This document shows, in pieces, positions 35,583 to 44,298 of a stretch of 64,000 nt of DNA. The stretch is from contig NZ_JALBUF010000008.1 of assembly GCF_022606465.1 (NCBI RefSeq), positions 1-64,000 on the forward strand, in the 5' to 3' direction. Source of the stretch: Sulfoacidibacillus ferrooxidans. Its GTDB lineage: Bacteria; Bacillota; Bacilli; Alicyclobacillales; SLC66. The position numbers and the translations under genes were made by a program. How positions within the stretch are numbered: position 1 is the first letter of the stretch; each line of letters opens with the position of its first letter. The notes beneath the pieces are model-generated. The model was not told the DNA's origin. It did no database searches and saw only the letters and a program-made list of their open reading frames with translations.

Positions 35583-36496
35583 AACAAATATCTCCTCATG
35601 GACTGTGTCATGGAAATAGAAAGTTGTTCGTCGATACAAAGCCCTGCCAATTCTGCCTCATCTACAAACTCCAGCGCTTTATCTGAACCGAGTAGAAAAG
35701 CAGCGGTGGATACTGCGTCTGCCAATACCGCAAGTGGAGCTATGACTGTACAACTCACCATTGGAGTACCAGACGGCATTCCTAATGGATTGAAAATATG
35801 ATGAACTGTATGATCAAGCGGACTACGTCTTTCATAGCTTCCAGATGTGCAAATCGCTAGATCTGTCGCTTGTAACCATGCGATTCGTTCGTCTCTAATT
35901 AGCGGATGCTGAATGCCTACTGTCCAAGGATTCCCTGTCGGATCGATCCCCTGTAAGTAAATATCACCTCCAGCATTGATGGCATAACCCTCCCAGCCTT
36001 GTAAAGCACCTGCTGCCACGTCAATGGCTAAGCCCTTCGCAATCGCACCAAGATCTAGGAGCATTGGCTTATGGAGCAACACTTTACGCGTAGTTTGATC
36101 AAGCGAGATATCGCGGTAAGTGACCGTCGAATCAGTCTCTGTTGACTCTGCCACATCTCCTGTCAGATAGTGGCGAGTGAATCCATGCCGAGCAAGAGTT
36201 GCTCCAATCGTGGGATCAAAAGCACCATCTGTGAGATCACTCACTTCTAACGCAATACGCAGTGCTTCAAAGAGAACATCAGGGACTTGTACCCACTCCC
36301 CTGGGTGGCGACACAATTCGCGTAGTGCACTACGATCATCAAACCGACTGCAAGCCTCTTCTACAAATCGAATTGCCTCAAAAGCATGATCAATCCCCTC
36401 GTGATGCTGACTCTCTGATCCTTTTCCTACCACTTCGATAGAAACTACAGTACCCATCAAGAGTCGCGATTCTTCTACGTGCAACATTTGTCGCAT
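35579..36496 (-). CDS. apbE: FAD:protein FMN transferase
   Basis: This Mg-dependent flavin transferase (305 residues) uses FAD to attach FMN covalently to Thr in SGAT-type motifs of target proteins. It shows MGTVVSIEV near the N terminus, SRFDDRSALREL, GAFDPTIG, LLDLGAIAKGLAID and AINAGGDIYLQG. No lipobox or signal peptide is visible, so its location is uncertain. The natural target is the FMN-binding protein encoded directly upstream, 12 bp away. It has aaggag 8 nt before the ATG. Confidence 0.94.
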   Translation of the reverse strand: MRQMLHVEESRLLMGTVVSIEVVGKGSESQHHEGIDHAFEAIRFVEEACSRFDDRSALRELCRHPGEWVQVPDVLFEALRIALEVSDLTDGAFDPTIGATLARHGFTRHYLTGDVAESTETDSTVTYRDISLDQTTRKVLLHKPMLLDLGAIAKGLAIDVAAGALQGWEGYAINAGGDIYLQGIDPTGNPWTVGIQHPLIRDERIAWLQATDLAICTSGSYERRSPLDHTVHHIFNPLGMPSGTPMVSCTVIAPLAVLADAVSTAAFLLGSDKALEFVDEAELAGLCIDEQLSISMTQSMRRYLL

Positions 36497-36508
36497 GATG
36501 TTTTCTCC

Positions 36509-37123
36509 TTATAACTTGGCTTTCTCCAGTGCCGCATACATAGCTTCCGCAAAGTTATACGTACTTGCTGTAGCACCGGATACAATGTAAATTTTCCACG
36601 TTTGCATGGATACAGCTTCTTGTGGCAACTGCGGATCAATCACTGATTGCGGATAGTGCATACTGTACTGATTGATTTGAACAGACGCGATTTTTCCTTT
36701 GACGATGGACACAGTTAGAGCCAAAGAGCCATATGGATTGGTGCCTACACCCGTATACACACCATCCTTGTATAAAGCGGCATGAACAGATGCCGTTTTG
36801 GCCGTTTCTGTGCTCTTAGATGAAGTAGTGCCCGTGGATTCATTGTTCTTTTTACTAGTACTTTCGTTTGATCCAATATGAGAGCCAGCATCAGAACGGT
36901 GAGCAACAGATTTTTTAGGCGCACCAGACGCAGTCGGGGTATTGGCTTGATAGGCCTTCGCTGCTGCTCCTTGGGACGATTGACTAGTATGAGACATCGT
37001 CAGATCAGGCACCACGCTAACACTCGCTTGTACAGAGGGCATAGTATACATGTACCCTACCGCGTATACCGCCGTCACCGCTGCGCTACATACTCCCATG
37101 AGTCGTTTACTTATCTTCGCCAT
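36509..37123 (-). CDS. FMN-binding domain protein, membrane-anchored or secreted
   Basis: This 204-residue protein has an N-terminal signal or anchor helix (about residues 10-34), then a Ser/Thr/Lys-rich linker (about 40-112), then one FMN-binding domain related to RnfG/NqrC. The domain has YKDGVYTGVGTNPYGSLALT and ends with IVSGATASTYNF; threonine 185 in SGAT would carry covalent FMN. The ATG at 37123 has ggaggt 6 nt upstream. As the first gene of the operon, it should be the extracytoplasmic electron carrier. Confidence 0.9.
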   Translation of the reverse strand: MAKISKRLMGVCSAAVTAVYAVGYMYTMPSVQASVSVVPDLTMSHTSQSSQGAAAKAYQANTPTASGAPKKSVAHRSDAGSHIGSNESTSKKNNESTGTTSSKSTETAKTASVHAALYKDGVYTGVGTNPYGSLALTVSIVKGKIASVQINQYSMHYPQSVIDPQLPQEAVSMQTWKIYIVSGATASTYNFAEAMYAALEKAKL

Positions 37124-37343
37124 GATGACCACCTCCAGAAGGTTGTTCACTTAGGATGAACTCTCTAAAATTCATGTTTCGTGCCTCCTATCCCCCAACA
37201 CTTCATCCATTCACTCTGACGTCCTCCAGTAAAGAATGCCAAACATTCCTGATAAATCTCTGATGTACATCATGTTCTCTGTCATCGGTGTCGCAAAATA
37301 ATGCTCTTCTCTTCCTGAATGCGGAGCTCCAACCATTTTCCTT

Positions 37344-37734
37344 TCATGATTCTAGCTCCAACCGATAGCCAAGAGAATGTATCGTATCAATCTCCGGTCC
37401 ACCCCATGAGTTCTGAAGAAGCAAACGGCTTCACTAGATAATCATCTGCCCCTGCTTCAAGTCCTCGTATCCGATCTTCTAACTGATCGCGCGCGCAGTT
37501 ACCATGACAATCGGCGTAAAGATTTTCTTACGACGGAGTGTAGCTGCCCCCCCATCCGTCAAGATCTGGTAACAATCCATCTAATAAAATTAAATCGTAC
37601 GATCCGCTTATTGCCAGATGAATAGCTACTTCGCCGTCCATACAAGGTGTACTTTCATATTGCTCATCATTCAAGAGTTCACAAATAGCCTCCCTAAGAA
37701 ATACATCATCTTCTACTACCAAGATCCTTGGCAT
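37344..37734 (-). pseudogene. Decayed OmpR-family response regulator
   Basis: The first 60 codons encode a receiver domain (MPRILVVEDDVFLREAICEL, then LILLDGLLPDLDGWGG). The frame breaks at a run of seven G. It continues in another frame as [17 protein letters not shown] and breaks again at gcgcgcgcg. A third frame gives [20 protein letters not shown] and KPFASSEL. Most of the DNA-binding domain is deleted; only its tail, [15 protein letters not shown] plus stop, remains. There are three lesions in about 390 bp. No kinase gene is left next to it. It may be the former regulator of the flavin operon downstream. Confidence 0.88.
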
Positions 37735-37978
37735 GAGTCATGCCCCCTCAAATCTGATGTGAGTCGCCCTGCACTTATATTTCTTCTTTAGCATGACGTA
37801 TCAACCTGAATAGCATCTGAAGATAAGGTGAGTTGAGTGAGCAAAACAATGATCTAAAGAGTTAGAGCGATCATCAAACATAAAAAAAACACAGATTGCG
37901 CTCGCCAGTCATGGCATCGCACATCTGTGAATCAAGTAGATGTCAACAATAAATGCTGTGCTAGTTCTCTAGCTTATG

Positions 37979-39178
37979 CTAGCGAACGGATGATAGAGAT
38001 TGGTGAATAGCACGTCCAAGCCGTTCCACCCCGGCTGGCATCTCCTCTACGCTCGTATGGGAAAAATTAAGACGCAATGTGTTTTTTTGAGGTGATCCCA
38101 CGTAAAATTCATGACCAGGAACGAAGGCAACACCTTCCTGCAAGGCATGTTTTAGCACCATCTCCGTATCAAGTTCCTCCGCTAATTCCAACCATAAGAA
38201 CATGCCACCTTTAGGTTCAGTCCAGTTGACCTGGCCCAGCCGCTGCTGATGTAGCAGTGTAATCATCAATTGCATACGCCGTTGGTATTCAGCAGAAATG
38301 GTTAGTATATGAGCATTAAGATCGTAATGATCTAGCAACTGGAATAAAGCTTGCTGATCTAGTGAGCTTGAGTGCAAGTCCGCTCCCTGCTTCGCGTGGA
38401 TCATAGCCTTGATCAATGTGCGATTCCCACAAATCCAGCCAATGCGTAGCGCGGGCACAACAGTTTTTGAAAAAGTACTAGTATAGAGGACACAGTCGCT
38501 CCCGGCCTGCTGTGCAAGAGACATCATCGATGGATAGTAATCGTTTGGAGCAAATTTAATTTCTCCATAGGGATCATCTTCTAAAATAAGGACATGATTT
38601 CTATCGCACTCTTCGATAAGATTCACGCGTCGTGAAGTATCCCATATCCAACCAGTAGGATTGGCGAAAGTAGGAATGACATACACTAACTTAGGGTGAT
38701 ATTTTTCAATTTTGGCAGCAAGATCTTCAGGATCCATGCCTTTCTCATCACTTAAAACGGGTATAATCTGAACAGAATAGTAACGGAATGCTTGCAGAGC
38801 GACAAGATAGGTGGGGTTTTCTGTAAGAATAACCGCCCCCGGTTCTAAATAGACCTTAGCAACCAGGTCAACCGCTTGCTGTGATCCTGTCGTAAGAAGC
38901 ATTTCATCTGAGCTGACACGTATATTACGGTGCATTAAGCGTTGGCTGATCTGTTCACGTAGCGGCGTATACCCTTCTGTCAATCCATATTGCAATGCTT
39001 TATTACCCATCCTAAATACTCTCTCAAAAGCCTGTTTTAGTGCTTCAACAGGAAAAAATTCTTCAGCAGGCAATCCTCCTGCAAATGAAATGACTTCATC
39101 TGTCTGAGCTAATTTGAGTAACTCACCGACAGCTGAAGTCTTATGAGTCATTACCTGTTTCGTGAACTGATCATCCAC
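37979..39178 (-). CDS. PLP-dependent aminotransferase (class I, 2-aminoadipate/KAT-like)
   Basis: This fold-type I aminotransferase of 399 residues resembles LysN / kynurenine-aminotransferase-type enzymes and the catalytic half of MocR regulators. It has SFAGGLPAEEFFP near the N terminus, YGLTEGYTPLREQI, NPTYLVALQAF, NPTGWIWD, EDDPYGEIKF and the PLP lysine in TSTFSKTVVPALRIGWI. I prefer the GTG at 39178, because ggggg lies 7 nt upstream. The ATG pair at 39196-39199 has no ribosome site. It stands alone, and the substrate amino acid is undetermined. Confidence 0.88.
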   Translation of the reverse strand: MDDQFTKQVMTHKTSAVGELLKLAQTDEVISFAGGLPAEEFFPVEALKQAFERVFRMGNKALQYGLTEGYTPLREQISQRLMHRNIRVSSDEMLLTTGSQQAVDLVAKVYLEPGAVILTENPTYLVALQAFRYYSVQIIPVLSDEKGMDPEDLAAKIEKYHPKLVYVIPTFANPTGWIWDTSRRVNLIEECDRNHVLILEDDPYGEIKFAPNDYYPSMMSLAQQAGSDCVLYTSTFSKTVVPALRIGWICGNRTLIKAMIHAKQGADLHSSSLDQQALFQLLDHYDLNAHILTISAEYQRRMQLMITLLHQQRLGQVNWTEPKGGMFLWLELAEELDTEMVLKHALQEGVAFVPGHEFYVGSPQKNTLRLNFSHTSVEEMPAGVERLGRAIHQSLSSVR

Positions 39179-39645
39179 AGATGTTCCCCCACTCATCATG
39201 TGTTCTAGAAACGATGTCTATTGCTGAGACCTAATCATTCACGTGATGTGTGGCCAACGTAGACTCATTGCATTTGAAAACAGCAATTCATATCATTTTC
39301 CAAAAGTTCAAACGATAAAAGACTAAAGTGACTGTAGCCGCCATCTTTTTAGTCTTATGCAATATCATTCGAGCAAGATCTGCTTACTTATGACAATAAA
39401 AATTGTATTTGAATAAGTAGGAATACTAAAATCTCATATCATTAGAATAAACAATGTAAGGTAACATTTCAATAAAAACCATGACCAAATTGCTGTAGAT
39501 CATAATCTATATTCTATCCATTACAATCACCTCATTGCCACCTTGCACTAGATTTGCAATCGTACAAAAACAAAAATTTTATCATGTAGATAATCCATGC
39601 ATACGCGAGCACTCGCTTATCTGTAAACATGAGCGTCGCCCCTTC
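39179..39645. other. Gene-free stretch, 467 bp
   Basis: I see no coding frame here. One perfect 9-bp inverted repeat (aagactaaa and tttagtctt, 39319-39356) with a 20-nt loop is present, and the rest is AT-rich. A promoter for the aminotransferase would be expected at the left end, but no convincing hexamers were seen. Confidence 0.6.
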
Positions 39646-40020
39646 TTATCTTACTGAGATCGCTACCCGATTTACTTTTGCCTGTTCGAGGTATTTAGCC
39701 ACGACATAGCCACCACTCATGTTTTGTACTTGTGTAAAGCCATGTCCTTTAAGGATTTGATGGGCAAAATAGCTCCGCTGACCGGATCGACAATAAAGGA
39801 TCGTTGGCTTTTGAGGATCTAATTCGGCGATTCGTGTGCGCAACTCATCGAGTGGAATATTGATCGCATGGGGCAACATCCCTTTGGCCGTTTCATCCGG
39901 TCTTCTCACGTCCACAATTTGAAACTGCAAAGGATCCGTTGGCCATTCGTTAAGTAGTTCTACTGTCCCATCATATACATGTTCTGCTGCCATACCAGCC
40001 ATAATCACCGGATCTTTCGC
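39646..40020 (-). pseudogene. C-terminal rhodanese fragment of a CoA-disulfide-reductase-like gene
   Basis: The frame encodes a rhodanese domain of about 120 residues with the active-site cysteine in LYCRSGQRSY and a GFTQVQNMSGGY tail. The residues before it, KDPVIMAGMAAEHVYDG, match the linker that joins the FAD/NADH domain to the rhodanese domain in CoA-disulfide reductase fusions. That large N-terminal domain is absent, and the frame runs into a half copy of the dispersed repeat. The only start is a GTG (40008) with no ribosome site. I think it is a truncated gene. A surviving stand-alone rhodanese (sulfur transferase) is possible but less likely. Confidence 0.7.
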
Positions 40021-40055
40021 CGACGAAAAAGGTGGGGCATAGGCGAGATCGAGAT

Positions 40056-40131
40056 GTACGCTCAGTCCACATTCTTGGCTTGCTTCCTTGCACTGCGCGG
40101 GTCTTACCTGCCCCCTTTTTTGAACAGGCTC
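40056..40131 (-). repeat. Half copy of the 155-bp dispersed repeat (copy 2)
   Basis: Reading minus from 40131, gagcctgttcaaaaaaggggg and the next ~55 bp are identical to the first half of copy 1 (2525-2599), apart from one extra A in the homopolymer. Beyond gtac the sequence differs, and only a vague cccc-acctttttcg remains where the right end should be. It therefore cannot form the full hairpin. Confidence 0.85.
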
Positions 40132-40274
40132 TTTTAGAAATTACACCGAAGTTTGTTGTACGCTATAAGAGTCCAAATTGATCAATGGTTTCATAGATAT
40201 GTTCCATTCACGTTAAACAATTATCGATATCTAGCTTCATCAAACATTAAAGCAACTTCTAAATAAGCATAACA

Positions 40275-40312
40275 AATGAATCTCAGCTGTAGATTACTCT
40301 GAGATTCATTTT
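40275..40312. terminator. Intrinsic terminator after the glcD-like gene
   Basis: A perfect 12-bp stem, aatgaatctcag with ctgagattcatt, has a 12-nt loop. T-rich sequence follows on both sides. It lies 33 bp beyond the stop of the minus-strand oxidase gene. Confidence 0.75.
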
Positions 40313-40344
40313 ATTCAATATCTGTGCATGTGTATGTACTTACA

Positions 40345-41709
40345 CTACTCGTCAATGAGTTTACCAGGATTCATGATGGAAGTGGGATCAATGAGATGTT
40401 TAATCGCTTGCATAAGGGCTAATGATGATCCATGTTCAAGTAATTGATATTTTTTCTTACCAAGTCCCACCCCATGTTCACCCGTACAAGTACCCCCACA
40501 TGCTAAAGAGAAACGCACAAGTTGCTCATTCACCATTGAGACGCGCTCCATTTCGTCTGGATTATGAGGATCCACCAATAAAATAGCATGGTAATTGCCA
40601 TCTCCTACATGTCCTACTATCCCACCGTGTACTTGATGTTCTTTTATAGCATTTGTTGCATCGACTACTGCTGCCGGTAACTTCGACAATGGTACGCATA
40701 CATCTGTTGCCATCTGCTCTTTGCCTTTAACACTTGCGCGAAAAGCGAGTGCCGCAACGTGTCTACTATCCCAAAGTTTGCGACGGCTTGCCTCATCTTT
40801 AACCGTCTCTACACTACTTAGACCCTCATCTCGCATCAAAGTGACGGCAAGTTCAACATCATATTCTATCGATTTTTGCGTTCCTTGAAACTCCAAAAAA
40901 AGCGTAGGTGAAACAGGATACTCTACACTTTTATAGCGATTAATTGCATCCATAATGGCTTCATCTACTAACTCAATTCTAGTAACGGGGATACCGGCAC
41001 CCATGATCATGGTTGAAGCTTTGACACACTGCTCTACACTTTCAAAAGTAGCACGAACAGCAATCGTAGATTCTTGAATTCCATATACTTTTAACCAAAT
41101 TTCCGTAAAAACACCGAGTGTACCTTCAGATCCGACAAATAAACCAGTCAAATTCAGTCCAGATGCGGACTTTGCAGCAAGCGTCCCTGTTTGAATGACA
41201 GTAGCATCAGGCAAAACCACTTCTATAGAACGGATTTGATCTCGCATGACACCATAGCGCACGGTCGTTGTACCACTTGCATTGGTTGCAGTCATTCCTC
41301 CAATAGACGCATTTGCTCCAGGATCTACAGAGAAAAATAGTCCATAACGCGCGAGTTCTGCATTGAGTTGATCTTTAGTCACTCCAGGTTGAACACAAAC
41401 CAGAAAGTCATCTGCCCTCACTTCGAGTATTTTGTTCATTTCGGTCATATCTAAACTAATGCCACCACGTACAGGGATTACTTGACCTTCTAAACTACTT
41501 CCAATCGCAAATGGAATCACAGGAATATTGTGTGTCTTTGCATATGTCATCACTTTAACTACATCCTCTGTCGTATGCGGATATACGACAACATCTGGGT
41601 TATGCGGTGTATGATAGGATTCATCTCGACTGTGATGATTCACAACCGTTTCATTTTGTGATACTTGTTCGATCGTTAATAGTGACCGCAAGTCAGAGAT
41701 TAATGACAT
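40345..41709 (-). CDS. FAD-linked oxidase, GlcD/D-lactate dehydrogenase type
   Basis: This 454-residue flavoprotein of the VAO/PCMH fold oxidises 2-hydroxy acids such as glycolate or D-lactate. The N-terminal FAD domain has IPVIPFAIGSSLEGQVIP, VQPGVTKDQLN and FSVDPGANASIGGMTATNASGT. The C-terminal domain has GHVGDGNYHAILL and GGTCTGEHGVGLGK. The ATG at 41709 is preferred, because gaggggga lies 5 nt upstream. No GlcE/GlcF or iron-sulfur partner gene is adjacent, so it probably works alone, like the single-chain enzymes of Bacilli. Confidence 0.9.
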   Translation of the reverse strand: MSLISDLRSLLTIEQVSQNETVVNHHSRDESYHTPHNPDVVVYPHTTEDVVKVMTYAKTHNIPVIPFAIGSSLEGQVIPVRGGISLDMTEMNKILEVRADDFLVCVQPGVTKDQLNAELARYGLFFSVDPGANASIGGMTATNASGTTTVRYGVMRDQIRSIEVVLPDATVIQTGTLAAKSASGLNLTGLFVGSEGTLGVFTEIWLKVYGIQESTIAVRATFESVEQCVKASTMIMGAGIPVTRIELVDEAIMDAINRYKSVEYPVSPTLFLEFQGTQKSIEYDVELAVTLMRDEGLSSVETVKDEASRRKLWDSRHVAALAFRASVKGKEQMATDVCVPLSKLPAAVVDATNAIKEHQVHGGIVGHVGDGNYHAILLVDPHNPDEMERVSMVNEQLVRFSLACGGTCTGEHGVGLGKKKYQLLEHGSSLALMQAIKHLIDPTSIMNPGKLIDE

Positions 41710-41897
41710 GTTATCTCCCCCTCTCACCCAATCATACAATACCCTTTGTCCTTTTGACTATGGACGAACACGATACTAAATCAAAGTTTATGTACAGGCT
41801 CTTTACTCAGAAAATGGGCAAGGCACCCCCGACATCCGCCTCTACAAATATAAATTCTTCACGTATCTTAGAGCATCAAACAATGAGGAGTGACATC

Positions 41898-42014
41898 ATG
41901 GGTACATTTGGAGGATATACACACTGGGCAGTCGTTTTTTTAATTATTTTCGTTTTGTTCTTCTTGCTAGTCCCTGTTTACCAACAAGTATGTAAAACAG
42001 TTCCTGTATATTAA
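41898..42014 (+). CDS. YjcZ-like sporulation miniprotein, copy 1
   Basis: This is a 38-residue protein: a short head MGTFGGYTHW, one membrane helix AVVFLIIFVLFFLLVPV, and a tail with one cysteine. Its pattern matches the YjcZ family of tiny sporulation-associated membrane proteins. gaggag lies 7 nt before the ATG. A paralogue with a near-identical head and helix follows 245 bp downstream, and each has its own terminator. Confidence 0.8.
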   Translation: MGTFGGYTHWAVVFLIIFVLFFLLVPVYQQVCKTVPVY

Positions 42015-42022
42015 TCTTTATA

Positions 42023-42068
42023 TAAAATAAAAGCAGGCGGTAATGACAATCTGCCTGTTTTTATTTTA
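42023..42068 (+). terminator. Intrinsic terminator after YjcZ-like copy 1
   Basis: The stem aaataaaagcaggc pairs with gcctgtttttattt (one G-U pair), has a ~13-nt loop, and ends in a T-rich run. Confidence 0.85.
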
Positions 42069-42258
42069 TCGAACGTACCGTAAAACCTCTTGCTTTAGTT
42101 CATTCACCTACGGTATCAGCCTATACAGAACATGAAAGAGTCGCGTACATTATATTATCCGGCTTTATTATTCATGAGAGTAGAAGGATTATCGCAAGTA
42201 TTCTTTTCTCTCATGACTTTTGTGCGCGGATGAAGTGAACCATAAGGAGGGATTGACT

Positions 42259-42378
42259 GTGGGCGTTTTTGGTGCATACACACGTTGGGCGGTCGTATTT
42301 TTAATTATCTTTGTCCTGTTCTTCCTCTTTGTACCGACCGGTTATGGTGCAGCTAATGCTGGTGTTGCTGGTTACTAA
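42259..42378 (+). CDS. YjcZ-like sporulation miniprotein, copy 2
   Basis: This 39-residue paralogue of the previous gene starts with GTG, with aaggagg 8 nt upstream. Its head GVFGAYTRW and helix AVVFLIIFVLFFLFVP align residue for residue with copy 1. The tail differs (TGYGAANAGVAGY). A membrane association during sporulation is inferred from the family. The duplication with separate terminators suggests separate regulation. Confidence 0.8.
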   Translation: MGVFGAYTRWAVVFLIIFVLFFLFVPTGYGAANAGVAGY

Positions 42379-42385
42379 GAACGAT

Positions 42386-42422
42386 TCAGGCAGCTGCATC
42401 CGAGCAGCCGCCTGATTTTTTT
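42386..42422 (+). terminator. Intrinsic terminator after YjcZ-like copy 2
   Basis: The stem tcaggcagctgc pairs with gcagccgcctga (one G-U pair), has a 6-nt loop, and is followed directly by seven T. It is a textbook rho-independent terminator. Confidence 0.93.
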
Positions 42423-42600
42423 AAATACAATCATTCATAAGTACACAATTGCCTGTCCTAATAAAATATTCCGACTTTAATTTACGAATCAATGCCATAC
42501 TAGTCTATATCATCTTTATCCGTGTTGGATGTGTCATTCATATGCTTAACTAGTATAGGGTAGCTTTACGCTGCAATTGCCACCTATGTAGAAAAGCTAG

Positions 42601-43020
42601 CTAAAATGTTTCATTTGATAAGTTTCGCAGTTTCTTTCTCTGCATCATGATATCGATCAATGCACACAATACATCATAATCAGTCTCTTCTAATCGACTG
42701 ACGCGTAACGCCATCGCAAGATACGGTTGAGCTGATTCTCGCATGACAAAGCTTTGCAGATAACCAGGTAAATCACTAGGCCCACCATAACTTGTGTCAT
42801 CGGGTAAACTTGTCACTTCAGTCCCCTCACAAAAAAATCCAATCGGTACACCCAATGCTTCCGCAATACGAATGGCATATTCCAGCGATGGTTGCCTGTG
42901 CCCTCTTTCTATTGAACTAATATGAGGCGTAGAAATTCCAGTGCGATAGGCAATTTCCTGCTGTGTCAGATCTCGTTTGTGCCTAAGTATTCGAATTTTA
43001 CGTCCAAGTTCATTATCCAA
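42601..43020 (-). CDS. XRE-family transcriptional regulator
   Basis: This 139-residue protein has an N-terminal Cro/C1-type helix-turn-helix at residues about 6-60 (IRILRHKRDLTQQEIAYRTG and SIERGHRQPSLEYAIRIAEALG). A short C-terminal helical region may dimerise. The general layout resembles SinR/SlrR-type regulators, but I cannot assign it to them. A TTG start is chosen, with gggggg 6 nt upstream. Its targets are unknown; the nearby YjcZ-like genes are possible but unsupported. Confidence 0.82.
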   Translation of the reverse strand: MDNELGRKIRILRHKRDLTQQEIAYRTGISTPHISSIERGHRQPSLEYAIRIAEALGVPIGFFCEGTEVTSLPDDTSYGGPSDLPGYLQSFVMRESAQPYLAMALRVSRLEETDYDVLCALIDIMMQRKKLRNLSNETF

Positions 43021-43461
43021 GTAGATCCCCCCGTATCATATAACTGATTAATCTTAACGAAAATAATAATACTATACAAATGTAGAATATGTAAATAGTA
43101 AACATAATAAGCTTTGAAAGGACTCCATTGGAGAATTAAAAAATACATCATCTAGAATGCATGTGATAACTGAGAACTTAAATTGTATTTTGTTTATAAT
43201 TATTAGTACAGTATGATCATTTCTTAAAATATAACTAGATAATTATTCTAATTAAGTAGTACAACTTGAAATCGGTGAAATGATGAACCTATATTGAAAT
43301 TATGATATTTACATTAAAATATGAGTATTAATTTATAATTGTGTGCTACTATGGTTTTAAAAACGTATGCATACATATAAAAGAATATAAAAAAACGCTC
43401 CCTACATATCAGGCGAGCGTAACTTGTCATTCCCCACGTTCGTATGAGTATTAAGCGATCA
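43021..43461. other. AT-rich gene-free stretch, 441 bp
   Basis: No coding frame with a ribosome site is visible on either strand. The stretch is markedly AT-rich and holds only the terminator near its right end, plus presumably the promoter of the XRE gene at its left end. Confidence 0.6.
43388..43420 (-). terminator. Terminator of the thiE-PHP phosphatase transcript
   Basis: On the minus strand the stem acgctc/gagcgt, with a 14-nt loop and partial extra pairing, is followed by a run of T. It lies about 40 bp after the phosphatase stop codon. Confidence 0.75.
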
Positions 43462-44283
43462 TTAGGAGATAGGTTCTGCAACGCGCTTTCTTTGAGAAAA
43501 TGTAATGAGTTTTGTGTATCCTGTATGTTTAGCTAAAGCAATGGCTTGATCATAATCAGCTCCAACATCTTCCGGTCGATGAGCATCTGAATTAATCACA
43601 ATAGGCACATCATATTTATAACAAGTGCTGAGAAACTGAGGTGCGGGATATAATTTCCCCACTGGTTTACGCAAACCTGCAGTCGACACTTCTATGACAG
43701 AATGATTATGTGCAAATGATTCAGCCAAACGTTCATACCAATCCTGTAAAAATGCAGCATCATTAGGTTCATGTCCAAAAACTTTTATTACATCTGCATG
43801 TCCTACAAAATCAAATAGTTGACTCTCTACCATTCGCTGCAAAATAGAAAAATACTCATCATATGTTTTCTTGAGGTCGCGATTCACCCACTGTGACTTC
43901 ATTTCCAATAAATCAAAACCAAAGTCACCTAGCCAATGCACTGATCCAATGACGTAATCAAACGGATAAGAACGAATAAAGGTCTCCAATTCACGTTCTG
44001 TTCCAGGTATGTAATCCAACTCAATCCCAAATTTAACATGATGACCTGCTTGTCGAGCTGCTAGAATCATCCCATAATATTCATCCAAGTCTTCTGTTCG
44101 ACGCTCTCGAGTCCATGGATTATCTAATAAATGAGCTGTTTGTTTAAATCGATAGGCATGTTCAGACACACCGTATTCTTCAATACCGCGCGACCTTGCA
44201 GTCTCAATAAAATGCAATAACCATTCGACAGTATATGGTCCACGTTCTGTATGAGTGTGATAATCAGTTAACATCCACATCAT
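43462..44283 (-). CDS. PHP-domain histidinol-phosphatase family protein
   Basis: This metal-dependent phosphoesterase of the PHP superfamily, HisJ/HisK type, is expected to hydrolyse histidinol phosphate. Metal ligands lie in TDYHTHTERG (N terminus), SEHAYRF, the GIELDYIPG acidic motif, GSVHWLG, VGHADVIKVFG and INSDAHRPEDVG. It has 273 residues. Three start codons (44283, 44280 and 44274) follow aggagg; the ATG at 44274 has the best spacing (10 nt). No other his genes are nearby, so the true substrate could differ. Confidence 0.85.
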   Translation of the reverse strand: MMWMLTDYHTHTERGPYTVEWLLHFIETARSRGIEEYGVSEHAYRFKQTAHLLDNPWTRERRTEDLDEYYGMILAARQAGHHVKFGIELDYIPGTERELETFIRSYPFDYVIGSVHWLGDFGFDLLEMKSQWVNRDLKKTYDEYFSILQRMVESQLFDFVGHADVIKVFGHEPNDAAFLQDWYERLAESFAHNHSVIEVSTAGLRKPVGKLYPAPQFLSTCYKYDVPIVINSDAHRPEDVGADYDQAIALAKHTGYTKLITFSQRKRVAEPIS

Positions 44284-44298
44284 TCCTCCTACTATATA

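Noticed and set aside
43021-43461. Possible origin or attachment site in the AT-rich gap
   Set aside because: I saw no DnaA-box cluster, direct repeats or integrase gene. It is only AT-rich.
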